Assembly (NCBI RefSeq): GCF_001922985.1
Contig: NZ_MRUH01000010.1
Span: forward strand, 1-64,000
Direction of reading: 5' to 3'
Length of the DNA: 64,000 bases
Origin: Teredinibacter waterburyi
GTDB lineage: Bacteria; Pseudomonadota; Gammaproteobacteria; Pseudomonadales; Cellvibrionaceae
Position numbers and translations under genes: made by a program. The notes under the pieces are model-generated. The model was not told where the DNA came from, ran no database searches, and saw only the letters and a program-made list of their open reading frames with translations. Shown one piece after another: positions 36,520 to 46,458 of the stretch. Numbering within the stretch: position 1 is the stretch's first letter; every line of letters starts with the position of its first letter.

Positions 36520-37809
36520 GTGGCGAGCTGGATAAACAGCAAAAACTACAGAATGATACGGCTTGGCGCCTTAGCGCTGACGGTTGTTATATTTGTTGCC
36601 CACTACTTTTTACCGCAGAAGCGAGCGTTATTACACCCGCTGCAAACAAGTGTGCCGCAACTTTACGGATTCGACGATGGTGTTAGCGGTCAGTCGTCTG
36701 AGTGGGTTGACCAGCAGAATAACGAGTGGCGTTGCAATTACTTGCCGAGCCATGGGCATGGTTGTGGGTGGGATGTTTACTGGGATCCACATTTTGTCGA
36801 TGGTATTGATCTACGTGCCTTTGGCGAGCTTGAATTTAAACTCAGCTATCAGGGAAGTGCTACGCGGTTACGTATCTACATGCGCAATTATAATGCTGAG
36901 TACGCGGAACCGAATAATAGTGAGTCGACTAAATTTTTGTCCATGACGATTCCTATCGAAGAGTTTACACGGCCGGTAATAGCGTCGTTAGATGAGTTTA
37001 GTGTCGCCGCTTGGTGGTTGCGAGAAAATAGTATTCGGCGGCAGTGGGCATTGCCTGAGTTCGATAATATCACCAAGGTAGGTGTCGATTTTATTGAGCA
37101 TGGCGAACACCAGATCAGAATTGATGAAATTACCTTGGTTGGTAATTGGATAGGTACTGAAACGCTTTTATCGATCATCCTAGGCTTTTGGATGAGTGTT
37201 TTTCTTTTGGAGGGCGGGGTTAAGTTTTATCAGCTATACAGGCAAACCCAAAATCGAAAAACCCTCGTAAAAGTGCTTGAGGACAGGGAGAGCCATCTTC
37301 GCGACGAGCAGGAAACACTGCGTGAGTTAGCCGATAAAGATCCACTTACTCGAATTTATAATCGCGCCGGGCTACGCAATAAAATAGCACCGTTTTTTGA
37401 GTCGGGCACTCTTTCGGATTTCGGTATAATACTGCTCGATATCGACTACTTTAAAAAAATAAATGACGGCTATGGTCACGATATTGGCGACACTATCCTG
37501 ACTGAATTCGCTGTACTGGTGTCGAACAATTTGCGTGAAAGTGACCATGTGTCGCGCTGGGGTGGTGAAGAATTTCTGATCATTTGTCAGCAGGTATCAC
37601 TCGATATTTTGTTAGAGAAGGCTGAGAAACTGCGCGATATGGTTGAGCGCCATAGTTTTGCTGACGATCTAAAGCTTAGTGTTACCCTAAGTGCCGGCGT
37701 TTCATATATCCGTCCCGAGGATACTTTTGAAATGCTATTTAAGCGTGCAGACGAAGCCTTATACTCGGCCAAAGGTGCGGGTCGAAATCGAGTGGAAGCC
37801 GAGAAGTAG
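36520..37809 (+). CDS. Diguanylate cyclase with periplasmic sensor domain (DGC3)
   Basis: A 429-residue paralogue of DGC2, 57 bases downstream on the same strand. TM1 about 12-30, sensor domain to about 215 (WRCNYLPSHGHGC cysteine pair, RIYMRNYNAEY, DEFSVAAWW), TM2, linker and GGDEF with GGEEF and inhibitory site RESD. It lacks the CBM10-like insertion. Start is GTG at 36520 with GAGGG about 10 bases upstream. It should form c-di-GMP in response to a periplasmic ligand. Position between DGC2 and the GH3 glucosidase suggests a link to cello-oligosaccharides. Confidence 0.88.
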   Translation: MASWINSKNYRMIRLGALALTVVIFVAHYFLPQKRALLHPLQTSVPQLYGFDDGVSGQSSEWVDQQNNEWRCNYLPSHGHGCGWDVYWDPHFVDGIDLRAFGELEFKLSYQGSATRLRIYMRNYNAEYAEPNNSESTKFLSMTIPIEEFTRPVIASLDEFSVAAWWLRENSIRRQWALPEFDNITKVGVDFIEHGEHQIRIDEITLVGNWIGTETLLSIILGFWMSVFLLEGGVKFYQLYRQTQNRKTLVKVLEDRESHLRDEQETLRELADKDPLTRIYNRAGLRNKIAPFFESGTLSDFGIILLDIDYFKKINDGYGHDIGDTILTEFAVLVSNNLRESDHVSRWGGEEFLIICQQVSLDILLEKAEKLRDMVERHSFADDLKLSVTLSAGVSYIRPEDTFEMLFKRADEALYSAKGAGRNRVEAEK

Positions 37810-37947
37810 CATGGGCGCTGACATTATTAAACGATCATTTGAAGCGGCTTGACGCTTTGGTGTTGAGTTAAATTTGATCTTCTATCAGGTATGCTGCATC
37901 ACGTCCTAGCTTTGTACCCCTAAATTAATTACTGACTGGATACCTCC

Positions 37948-40545
37948 ATGAAGAAAGTTACCCCCATTCGCGGCAGTGCAGCCGCTGTATTGTTATTTAC
38001 TGCGACACTGCTCGGCTGCCAAGGTGTCGGCTCACGCGATGGCGACGCTACCGATAGCTCCCTTGCAGGTTCCCCGGCGGGGAGCGAAGTACCCCATCAA
38101 ATCGAGCTTTGGCCTGCGATTTCGAGCCCTGTTGTGCGCTCGCCAGAATACGATGCCCAAGTAGAGGCGAAAGTAGCATCAATCTTAGCTGAGATGACTC
38201 TGGAGCAGAAAGTTGGTCAAGTGTTGCAGCCGGAGATTCAATCAATAACGCCGCAACAGGTAAAGACCTACCATATAGGCTCGGTACTGAACGGTGGTGG
38301 TTCTATGCCGCGTCGAGTTGATAAGGCGGCGCCGGCGATTTGGGTAAGCCTTGCGGATGAGTTTTACAACGCGTCAATGGACGATAGTGACGGCGGTATC
38401 GCGATTCCGATTATTTGGGGTACCGATGCTGTCCATGGTCACGGCAATGTCACTGGGGCCACTCTGTTCCCCCACAATATTGGTTTGGGCGCAATGCACA
38501 ATCCAGCGCTTATCGAAGAGATCGGTGCGGCCACCGCCCTAGAGGTTAGAGCTACGGGAATTGAATGGGTGTTTGGCCCAACCTTAGCAGTAGCTCAGAA
38601 TGACTTTTGGGGGCGTACCTATGAAAGCTATTCGGAAGACCCGACGTTGGTCGCCGAATATGCCCTAGCAATGGTGAATGGCATGCAAGGCCGGGTAACG
38701 GATGCAGATTTTTTGGCGAACGATAAAGTTGTCGCCACCGCGAAGCATTTTCTGGCTGATGGCGGCACCGTAGGTGGCGATGATCAGGGTGACGCACGTA
38801 TCTCCGAAGAAGAGCTGGTTAGCATTCACAACGCAGGTTACGTTCCAGCAATTGAAGCTGGCGTGCAAACGCTAATGGCGAGCTTTTCTTCTTGGAACGG
38901 CGTAAAAATGCATGGTAACGAATACCTACTTACCACCGCATTAAAAGAGCGAATGGGCTTTGACGGCTTTGTTGTTGGTGATTGGAACGGTCACGGTCAT
39001 ATACCAGGTTGTACCAATAAGTCGTGCCCGCAAGCTCTAAATGCCGGTCTAGATATGTACATGGTTACCTATGATTGGGAGGAGATGTACCACAATCTTA
39101 TTGCTCAGGTTAAATCGGGCGAAGTGGATATGGCGCGTTTAGATGATGCCGTAAGTCGTATATTACGGGTTAAGGTTCGTGCTCATCTTTGGGATAGCAA
39201 ACCATCGCAGCGTGTAGATACCCGTAAATTAAACGAGATATTGGGAAGTGCAAGCAATCGAGATGTGGCGCGACGAGCCGTACGGGAAAGTCTTGTACTG
39301 CTAAAAAACCACGCTAACCTTTTGCCACTAAACCCCAAGCAAACCATCTTGGTTGCTGGAGATGGCGCCGATAATATTGGTAAACAAGCGGGTGGTTGGA
39401 GTGTGAGCTGGCAGGGCACCGGTAATACCAATGCTGCTTTCCCCGGCGGCACCTCAATTTACCAAGGTATTCGTGATGCAGTGAACTCAATGGGTGGGAC
39501 GACAGTTCTATCGGTGTCCGGCGATTATAAAACCGAGCCAGACGTTGCCGTCGTTGTGGTGGGTGAAGAGCCCTATGCGGAAGGCCAGGGCGATCGCTCA
39601 AGCTTGGAATTTGAGCCTGGCGATAAGTCTGCACTCGCCTTAATTCGAAAATTTCAAGCGGAGGGCATTCCGGTCGTTACAGTTTTTCTTTCTGGCCGCC
39701 CTATGTGGGTAAACCCAGAAATTAATGCCTCCGATGCTTTTGTTGCCGCGTGGCTGCCGGGCAGTGAAGGGCAGGGAGTCGCCGATGTGTTAATTGCCGA
39801 CGTAAGTGGCACACCGCGTTACGATTTTACTGGCCGCTTGTCATTTTCTTGGCCGAAATTGCCGACTCAAGGTTTGCTCAACCCTCATCATGCGAACTAC
39901 GATCCTTTATTCGCACTTGGTTACGGGCTAAATTATGCCGACGCAGGTGAAGGGCCTGTGGACTTAGAGGAAGATGTTGAAGGGGTTGATCAAGGAACCA
40001 CCGGCGATCTTGACTTTTACGTTGGCCGCACACAGGAGCCTTGGACGATCTTTATTCAAACCCCAAAAAGTAAACAAGTCTTGAGTGGTCCATTCGCCGA
40101 TTTGGGCAACTTTAAAGTCAACACAAGCGATATGCTGGTTCAGGAGGATGCGCTTACCCTGACGTGGAAAGACACCCAAGCGGCCGTATTAAGTGCCGAG
40201 GGTGGTAGCCCAATAGATTTAACGGCGCATCTCGGTAGTGAAGGTGTATTGGCATTTAACTTGAAGGTAGACGCAATGAGCGAAGGTAAGCTCACCTTGG
40301 TAATCGAGTGTGGTAACAATTGCCGTCGCGAGGTGGATATTACCCCACGTGCGAAATCCATGGAGAATAAGGGCTGGCATTATTATTCCACTCCGCTTGC
40401 TTGCTTCGCGCAACCCGGTGACGATTTCAGCCAAGTCACTAAGCCGTTCAGCTTGATTGCCGAAGGTAGCGGAAGCGCATCAATCGCCAACATTCAATTC
40501 TTGCGTTCGGGAATGCAGAGCGTGCCCTGCGAGTTACTGCAATAG
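37948..40545 (+). CDS. GH3 exo-beta-glucosidase, lipoprotein
   Basis: An 865-residue GH3 enzyme with lipobox LLGC (Cys24), so anchored in the cell envelope. The catalytic barrel has KVVATAKHFLADGG (260-273) and the nucleophile Asp345 in VVGDWNGHGH. The second domain starts near 430 with LVLLKNHANLLPL, and the C-terminal third (about 660-865) resembles the ExoP-type galactose-binding extension. It should remove glucose from cello-oligosaccharides or other beta-glucans at the envelope. The gene follows two diguanylate cyclase genes (138-base gap) and ends in a strong terminator. Confidence 0.92.
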   Translation: MKKVTPIRGSAAAVLLFTATLLGCQGVGSRDGDATDSSLAGSPAGSEVPHQIELWPAISSPVVRSPEYDAQVEAKVASILAEMTLEQKVGQVLQPEIQSITPQQVKTYHIGSVLNGGGSMPRRVDKAAPAIWVSLADEFYNASMDDSDGGIAIPIIWGTDAVHGHGNVTGATLFPHNIGLGAMHNPALIEEIGAATALEVRATGIEWVFGPTLAVAQNDFWGRTYESYSEDPTLVAEYALAMVNGMQGRVTDADFLANDKVVATAKHFLADGGTVGGDDQGDARISEEELVSIHNAGYVPAIEAGVQTLMASFSSWNGVKMHGNEYLLTTALKERMGFDGFVVGDWNGHGHIPGCTNKSCPQALNAGLDMYMVTYDWEEMYHNLIAQVKSGEVDMARLDDAVSRILRVKVRAHLWDSKPSQRVDTRKLNEILGSASNRDVARRAVRESLVLLKNHANLLPLNPKQTILVAGDGADNIGKQAGGWSVSWQGTGNTNAAFPGGTSIYQGIRDAVNSMGGTTVLSVSGDYKTEPDVAVVVVGEEPYAEGQGDRSSLEFEPGDKSALALIRKFQAEGIPVVTVFLSGRPMWVNPEINASDAFVAAWLPGSEGQGVADVLIADVSGTPRYDFTGRLSFSWPKLPTQGLLNPHHANYDPLFALGYGLNYADAGEGPVDLEEDVEGVDQGTTGDLDFYVGRTQEPWTIFIQTPKSKQVLSGPFADLGNFKVNTSDMLVQEDALTLTWKDTQAAVLSAEGGSPIDLTAHLGSEGVLAFNLKVDAMSEGKLTLVIECGNNCRREVDITPRAKSMENKGWHYYSTPLACFAQPGDDFSQVTKPFSLIAEGSGSASIANIQFLRSGMQSVPCELLQ

Positions 40546-40565
40546 CAGTGATGCAAACTTAACGC

Positions 40566-40606
40566 AAAACCATCTTCGGCGCGGGAGTGTCGGAGATGGT
40601 TTTTTT
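40566..40606 (+). terminator. Rho-independent terminator of the GH3 gene
   Basis: Arms AACCATCTTCG (40568-40578) and CGGAGATGGTT (40591-40601), with one mismatch, are followed by a T-run to 40606, about 20 bases after the stop codon. Confidence 0.88.
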
Positions 40607-40677
40607 ATGTCTGTCGCCCGCGTTATAGTGTGTTAGGATTTTGCGTATAGTTTCCCAGAACGGAGTAGTGGTTTCGA

Positions 40678-42492
40678 ATGATAGAATTTTTGCACATGGA
40701 CGACCCAACAATCGTGCTGGTCGCAATCGGTTTATTGTCTATTGCCTGTCAGTACATTGCCTATAGACTGAAATTACCGGCCATTCTGCCACTGCTATTG
40801 ATCGGATTGGCACTTGGGCCGGGGCTCGATGTGTTAGATCCCGACGCGCTTTTTGGCAGCTTACTCTTCCCCATGGTATCGCTAGCGGTAGCGATAATTC
40901 TCTTTGAAGGCGCGCTTACTTTAGATTTTGACGACCTTGGTAGTCATGGTTCTATGGTACGCAATCTCTGTACGCTTGGGGCAGTAATTACCTGGTTGAT
41001 CGTAACCCCAGCCGCGCATTTTTTTATCGGTTTTGATTGGGCAATATCATTCCTATTTGGTGCAATTGTAACGGTGACTGGGCCTACGGTTATTGTCCCT
41101 ATGCTGCGCTCGGTGCGGCCGAATAGCAAAATATCGAATATCCTTCGTTGGGAAGGAATCATTATCGACCCCATTGGTGCACTGCTGGCGGTACTGGTGT
41201 TTGACTTTGTCATTGCGACTCAACACCCTTGGTCGCATGCATTTTTAACCTTCGGCAAAATGCTCGCGGTAGGTTTGGGGGTGGGGCTTGTGTCTGGTTT
41301 TGTGCTCGGCTATTTGTTGCGGGGTAATTTCATCCCACATTATCTACGTAACACCGCCGTATTGACCTTGATGTTAGGGGTGTTTGCGTTATCAAATTTG
41401 GCGGCACACGAGTCCGGGCTACTTACCGTTACGGTGATGGGGATTGTGCTCGCCAACATGAAAGACGTTGATGTCGATGATATTTTAGAATTTAAAGAAA
41501 CACTCAGTGTGTTACTGATATCAGCGTTGTTTATTATGCTCGCTGCTCGACTGAATGTAGATGAAGTCGCGGCACTTGGGTTCGGCTCCGCAATGGTGAT
41601 AGTGATCATTATGTTCGTTGCGCGGCCCGTGTCTGTGTTTCTTTCCGCATGGAAAAGCGACTTAAAGCTAAATGAATTGATTATGCTGTCGTGGATATCG
41701 CCCCGCGGTATTGTCGCGGCGGCGGTCGCATCCCTGTTTGCGCTTAAACTTGAGTTGGCTGGGTTTGAACAGGCGCGCTTAGTTGTGCCCATGGTGTTTT
41801 TGGTGATTATTTCCACCGTGGTATTCCAGAGCCTTACGTCCGTTAAAATTGCGAATCTATTAGGTGTACGAGTCGGCGAACCCAATGGTGTATTGTTCTT
41901 TGGCGCAAACCGATTTACGCGACTGTTGGCAAAAGAATTATTGAGCAAAGATATACCCGTGCAAATTGCCGACACCAACTGGGATGCTATTCGTGAAGCC
42001 CGAATGGAAAATATCCCTACCTACTATGGCAATCCCATTTCCGACCACGCCGCGAGAACGCTTGATATTTCAACCGTTGGTAAGGTGCTGGTGGTATCGC
42101 CCTATAAACAACTTAACCCTCTGGTAACCTACCACTTTGATTATATTTTAGGGAGTGGTTCAGCCCTTGGTTTAAGCACAAACGATAGCACGCGTTCGAG
42201 TCATAAGGTCTCTATGGCCTACGAGAAAAAACTGGGGTTATTCGCCGAGGGTATTACATACGGTAAGTTGGTCGGTATGGTGGCAAAGTCAGCCGTTATA
42301 AAAACCACTAGGTTAAGCGATGAATTCACCATGGCGGATTACAGTGAAACCTATGGTGACCGAGCGTTGGCGTTGTGCGCGATTAATCCATCTGGCGCGG
42401 TACATATATTCTCGGCAGGAAAAACCATAACAGCAAAAAGTGGCTGGCAGATTGTTAGCCTAATAGCACCTGACAAAAATGAGAGTGTTTAA
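40678..42492 (+). CDS. CPA1-family cation:proton antiporter with TrkA-N-like domain
   Basis: A 604-residue inner-membrane antiporter. About 12 hydrophobic helices span residues 10-395, including ILFEGALTLDFDDL, TVTGPTVIVPMLR and EGIIIDPIGALLAVLV, which fit NhaP-type Na+(K+)/H+ exchangers. The C-terminal 200 residues (GVLFFGANRFTRLLAKELLSKDIPVQIAD) look like a TrkA-N/RCK nucleotide-binding regulatory domain. It should control cytoplasmic pH or ion content. It is a single gene and converges on the minus-strand operon at 42539. Confidence 0.9.
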   Translation: MIEFLHMDDPTIVLVAIGLLSIACQYIAYRLKLPAILPLLLIGLALGPGLDVLDPDALFGSLLFPMVSLAVAIILFEGALTLDFDDLGSHGSMVRNLCTLGAVITWLIVTPAAHFFIGFDWAISFLFGAIVTVTGPTVIVPMLRSVRPNSKISNILRWEGIIIDPIGALLAVLVFDFVIATQHPWSHAFLTFGKMLAVGLGVGLVSGFVLGYLLRGNFIPHYLRNTAVLTLMLGVFALSNLAAHESGLLTVTVMGIVLANMKDVDVDDILEFKETLSVLLISALFIMLAARLNVDEVAALGFGSAMVIVIIMFVARPVSVFLSAWKSDLKLNELIMLSWISPRGIVAAAVASLFALKLELAGFEQARLVVPMVFLVIISTVVFQSLTSVKIANLLGVRVGEPNGVLFFGANRFTRLLAKELLSKDIPVQIADTNWDAIREARMENIPTYYGNPISDHAARTLDISTVGKVLVVSPYKQLNPLVTYHFDYILGSGSALGLSTNDSTRSSHKVSMAYEKKLGLFAEGITYGKLVGMVAKSAVIKTTRLSDEFTMADYSETYGDRALALCAINPSGAVHIFSAGKTITAKSGWQIVSLIAPDKNESV

Positions 42493-42538
42493 CGCGAACA
42501 GTGCCGATTAACTAGCAGTAAAATAGAAAGCGTAACGA

Positions 42539-44521
42539 CTATTTTTGATTCTCCATCATTTGTACAATAGTCATAAACTGCTTTCTAACCTGAATACGGA
42601 TCGCCTCGTCGGCAGCAAGGGATTGCTTTAATTGATCTGTAACGTGATCGAAAGCCGCGAGCGTTTTTTCGTCCATGCCCTGTGAGCGAGCAATATCTTG
42701 ATACTGTACTGCGCCCATTTCTAGCGATTGTTCCGAGCGTAGCATTAAGTCTTTCATACTGCTGTCGACCTCCAACGCAACTTTCTTTATGTTGTTGACC
42801 TGTATTTGCGTCTCCTTCTGTGCGGATTTGCTTTTCTGGTAGGCGCCAATCTTATCGGCCGACTTGTTGAAAACCTTGATAATTTCAAGAATGACGGACT
42901 GCATATCCGAAAATTCGACGCTATCACCATCGGGTTCCAGTAGGCCCGCTACATTCTTGTAATTGAACATTATCCGCGTCTTTTTCGGAGAGATATTAAC
43001 CTCGCCCGGCTGCATGCTAGATAGCACCATTTTGTCGCGATTGTTGACTGTTCCATTAGGTGATAGCTCAATTTTTTTGTTTGCCGTATTTACGATGATA
43101 TTTGCTTTGCATGAGCAGTCGGCAAGCGTTTGATAAAGTAAAAAAGAGGCGTCTTCAATTGAATTTGCATCGAGAATATCATGGAGGAAATCGAGTAGTA
43201 ATTTGTCTAATTTATGCTGTTGTTCTCCAGAGTTAATGTTGTCATTAACTTCGGCTAGCTCATCGTTTAGGTCGTCAGCTGCTTCGGCATCTAATGATTT
43301 GCTTGCACTAGGGCTTGCTGTTCGAGCTGCGAGCTTATCTCGAAGCTGATCTATTTCTTGTTCTAGCGTGGCGATGCAGTTCTCTGACTCTTTAACGTTT
43401 TGCTTGAGTTTTGAAATGAACTCTAAGCTCGATTCGCGGGTTCCATCCGATATTTTAGACTTACCATCCAAGATTCGGATCGTGTCTTCCATGTTTCGAA
43501 TAGAGCGTTTTTGATCGCTAACTACACCCCGTAATCGAAATATCTCATTGCTATTAAGCTCATTCACTTTTCTGGTGGCTGAGTCTATTTCGGCGTTAAA
43601 GTCTGCGTCGTGTTCATCGCTAGAGGTAATTTTAACTATCGGCGAACTGCCAGAATTCTTTGAAATGGCGCCAATTTTTTTCTGCAAAGATGCTATTTCT
43701 GACAACAGTCGTTCGTTTTCATCTTTGAGTGATTTCGCGCCTTTATGGAAATCACCCATTTGTGCATTGTCGGCATCTGAGTATTGACTTTGCGCAGAAT
43801 TAATTTCATCGAGGTAGTTGCGCTGTTTAGTGGCCGCCACATCTAGATTGTTTAACGGCTCGCCAGAGTTTTCGGAAAATTTTCGCAGTAATAATTTTAT
43901 TCGTTGTTTGTCGCGAGAGCTGATATCTTCGTAGCTATTAACAATAGATTCTATCTTCGAAACAATAAATTGCTTCTTGTCGTTGTCGGAAATATCTTCT
44001 TTTAATGTTGTATGAATCGTATCTAGGGTATGAATCGGGCTTGGTGGGCTTTCGTCTTTGTTGTTGGTGAGCTTACGTATGCGATCTTTCAGCAGCTCCA
44101 TACGACCTTCAATTTCTTTAATTTTTGACTCTCGACCAAATAGTTGCGGTAAGAACATTTCTAAAAGTCGAGTCAGTTTGTCATCAAGATTACTCCAGTA
44201 ATCGTCGGAAGAGATGGTGTGGTTGATGGCTTTATTTTCAATGTTTAGATACGCCGTTCGAAGGGCAATAACTTTACTGTTTAATTTTACACTGCGTTCG
44301 CCGCCATTAATAAAAGCCTTGGTTTCTTTGGCTTGGCTTGTTAGAAATTCACGGATATGTGTGGTGCTGTCAAGGCGATCCTTATTGAGCTTGCGCAGAG
44401 CAGTGTCTTGCTTCATTGTGGTGTAAAGTAGGTAGCCAATAATGCCGGCACAAATCAATAGCAATGCTGCACTTACATAGAGCGCATCAGCTAATGAAAT
44501 GGATTGGGCTAGCTCGAGCAT
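42539..44521 (-). CDS. Membrane-anchored coiled-coil protein of unknown function
   Basis: A 660-residue protein with one N-terminal membrane helix (about 14-34) and a large cytoplasmic part rich in heptad-like charged sequence (about 40-420), then a compact region (about 430-560; DCSCKANIIVNTANKKIEL...TRIMFNYKNVAGLLEP) that could be a GAF-like domain, and a helical C-terminus (KSAQKETQIQVNNIKKVALEVDSS...). It loosely recalls chemoreceptor-like helical bundles, but the receptor tip motif is absent. I do not recognise the family. It starts 3 bases after the stop of the LacI-like sensor gene, so the two are one operon and probably one system. Confidence 0.65.
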   Translation of the reverse strand: MLELAQSISLADALYVSAALLLICAGIIGYLLYTTMKQDTALRKLNKDRLDSTTHIREFLTSQAKETKAFINGGERSVKLNSKVIALRTAYLNIENKAINHTISSDDYWSNLDDKLTRLLEMFLPQLFGRESKIKEIEGRMELLKDRIRKLTNNKDESPPSPIHTLDTIHTTLKEDISDNDKKQFIVSKIESIVNSYEDISSRDKQRIKLLLRKFSENSGEPLNNLDVAATKQRNYLDEINSAQSQYSDADNAQMGDFHKGAKSLKDENERLLSEIASLQKKIGAISKNSGSSPIVKITSSDEHDADFNAEIDSATRKVNELNSNEIFRLRGVVSDQKRSIRNMEDTIRILDGKSKISDGTRESSLEFISKLKQNVKESENCIATLEQEIDQLRDKLAARTASPSASKSLDAEAADDLNDELAEVNDNINSGEQQHKLDKLLLDFLHDILDANSIEDASFLLYQTLADCSCKANIIVNTANKKIELSPNGTVNNRDKMVLSSMQPGEVNISPKKTRIMFNYKNVAGLLEPDGDSVEFSDMQSVILEIIKVFNKSADKIGAYQKSKSAQKETQIQVNNIKKVALEVDSSMKDLMLRSEQSLEMGAVQYQDIARSQGMDEKTLAAFDHVTDQLKQSLAADEAIRIQVRKQFMTIVQMMENQK

Positions 44522-44524
44522 TAT

Positions 44525-46237
44525 TTAATCATCTAGCTGGGTTAGGTAAAATTCGACTTTGTCAGCTATGTTGCTGCTGTCAAATGTTGGGTGGCAGTGC
44601 AAGCCTATTTCAACCTCGTGAATCTTTCTAAACTTGTAGCGGGCTATCAAATCAAATGAAGTCCCATTACGCATATGGTCTGAAAATTCACTTCGAAATT
44701 CTTCGCCGCTAAGCGGAGTCATGCGGTCAGATATATTCATATTGCGATAAATATTTTGTTCAATATCCGAGTCTAGGCCGAGCATGATGAGCGCTTCGGT
44801 TGACCAATGAGTATTCCCAGATCTGATATCCCAATCGACGCGAGCTGAGGCAATAGCACTATTTTGTACTGGTGCGGCGCGGTCGCTATGACCTTTGTCA
44901 GATTTATCTTTACGATATTGATTCAGCTCGCGATTTAACATGTATTGCTCTGCGGCGGATTGGACATAACCGCTAAAGCCTAAATAACTACTTAAATTCG
45001 GTTTTGTGGAATCGCCATAGAAGCTCAGCGCGCCCCAGGGTTTGCTGTCTTGTAGCAGAACGAGATGAGTGATCATATCGAACTGATTGAGGTTGTAGGG
45101 GGCCATAATTGATGGCGGGAAATTGAGCGACCTACATATGCTGGTTTTATCATCAAGTGCGACGTTTAGTGTTTTGCTCGGTGAAAATATCTTCATAAGC
45201 TTGCAGTATTCTTCGCCACTTTTGTCGTAAAAAAATCGCGACAGTATTGCTACGCCCATAAAGCGTTCAAACAAATGCGAGATACTCATTAAGGTGTCGA
45301 GATTGCTTTCTGCGATTTCGTTTGGCCACTCAAAAATGTTTGCGATTAAACTTTTACTGTAGTTCGGGTTGTACAGTGTTTCGCACTCGACACATGTCGC
45401 GATATAGGCATCCGCACCCATCTCAGCGTTGCTAGCGGCGTCAACAAGTCGTGGTTGTACTTCAAATTCACGTTTGCATTCTTCATTTTTAAGTTTCTTT
45501 TCCAGCGCGTTTATAGCGGTATAGGCGAGCAGGTGAAGGTTTTGGTCTATGCAGGTTATCGTAGGTGCGACTACGGGAATCGTAGAAATGGTATCAAAGG
45601 TTACAATCTCAATATTGCTGATACCATGTTTTTTAAGGCGGTTTTCAAACCCAATCGCCGTTAATCCAGAGCCGCAGATAACAGCCGTGGCTGTACAACC
45701 TATCTCGACAAACTTATCCGCTGCTTTTATCCCGCCACTTGGCAAGGCATCCGTTACCAGAAAGAAGTTGCGTTCGCTAAACTCTTCGCCATCGGCATCA
45801 ACTAGCGTGCAGTAGGCCTCATAGCGCATGCGCATGTCGTAATGGCTAATATCACCAATGAAGGCAATGTCGCTATGGCCCTTATCTTTCAGGTGGTTGT
45901 AGGCCAGTATTGAACCCTGTTCATTGTTGGATAACACCACCGGAACATCTAGCGGGAAGTAGTCATAGCCTACTGAAACGACAGGGATTCCCTGCGCCTG
46001 ATAAAACTCGACTTGGGTCACGCTAAGTGCGTTGCGTATGACAATAACGCCATCAATTGCATTGAGCTGAAAGGGCGACTCAAATGCGGTTGGTGTCGGT
46101 GTTCGAAACCCAATAAAGCGGTAGCGCTTTAGTAAACAGAGTTGTCGGGCTTGGTTGACCAGTTCACCTAGGTAAAACCCGCCTAAATCGGCAGAGAAAA
46201 CCGCGATTGTGAATACTGGATCATCGGGATTGGACAT
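44525..46237 (-). CDS. Cytoplasmic LacI-type ligand-binding protein without HTH, with GAF-like and PAS-like regions
   Basis: A 570-residue protein that opens directly in a LacI/periplasmic-binding-type domain (FTIAVFSADLGGFYLGELVNQA...; residues about 8-265), with GHSDIAFIGDISHYDMRMRYEAY and ICGSGLTAIGFENRLKKHG typical of LacI effector domains. There is no DNA-binding helix-turn-helix before it and no signal peptide. A middle region (about 280-435) could be GAF-like, and the C-terminus (about 450-570; DWDIRSGNTHWSTEALIMLGLD) is PAS-like. Similar N-terminal architectures occur fused to GGDEF cyclases; here no catalytic output domain is present. GAGGC lies 8 bases before the ATG. The coiled-coil partner follows 3 bases later. 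Confidence 0.75.
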   Translation of the reverse strand: MSNPDDPVFTIAVFSADLGGFYLGELVNQARQLCLLKRYRFIGFRTPTPTAFESPFQLNAIDGVIVIRNALSVTQVEFYQAQGIPVVSVGYDYFPLDVPVVLSNNEQGSILAYNHLKDKGHSDIAFIGDISHYDMRMRYEAYCTLVDADGEEFSERNFFLVTDALPSGGIKAADKFVEIGCTATAVICGSGLTAIGFENRLKKHGISNIEIVTFDTISTIPVVAPTITCIDQNLHLLAYTAINALEKKLKNEECKREFEVQPRLVDAASNAEMGADAYIATCVECETLYNPNYSKSLIANIFEWPNEIAESNLDTLMSISHLFERFMGVAILSRFFYDKSGEEYCKLMKIFSPSKTLNVALDDKTSICRSLNFPPSIMAPYNLNQFDMITHLVLLQDSKPWGALSFYGDSTKPNLSSYLGFSGYVQSAAEQYMLNRELNQYRKDKSDKGHSDRAAPVQNSAIASARVDWDIRSGNTHWSTEALIMLGLDSDIEQNIYRNMNISDRMTPLSGEEFRSEFSDHMRNGTSFDLIARYKFRKIHEVEIGLHCHPTFDSSNIADKVEFYLTQLDD

Positions 46238-46458
46238 GATCTGCCTCTTATGCGAAAACGTATTTGGTGCCGAATTTTAAATTCGTGACTCGTCATAGAA
46301 GTCTAGCAGTAAATTGTATTCTCGCTGGGTTAGCGTTAACCGAGGGCAGAGTGGTATGGCTAGGTGTGAGCGGGCACCGAGAGCTGCCATAGGGGGAGAT
46401 TTGGTCGGGCGAGGCAGTTAAGTAGAGCAGGTAGTTTTGTCTAGCTTTAGGCTACGGA

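Noticed and set aside
32755-37950. Identical ACCTCCATG at the start codons of the GMC and GH3 genes
   Set aside because: ACCTCC is anti-Shine-Dalgarno in sense and could be a shared translational signal, but two copies of a short string in 64 kb are not enough to claim one.
42539-44521. Calling the coiled-coil membrane protein a chemoreceptor
   Set aside because: The highly conserved receptor tip (as in the gene at 20994) is absent and there is no HAMP domain.
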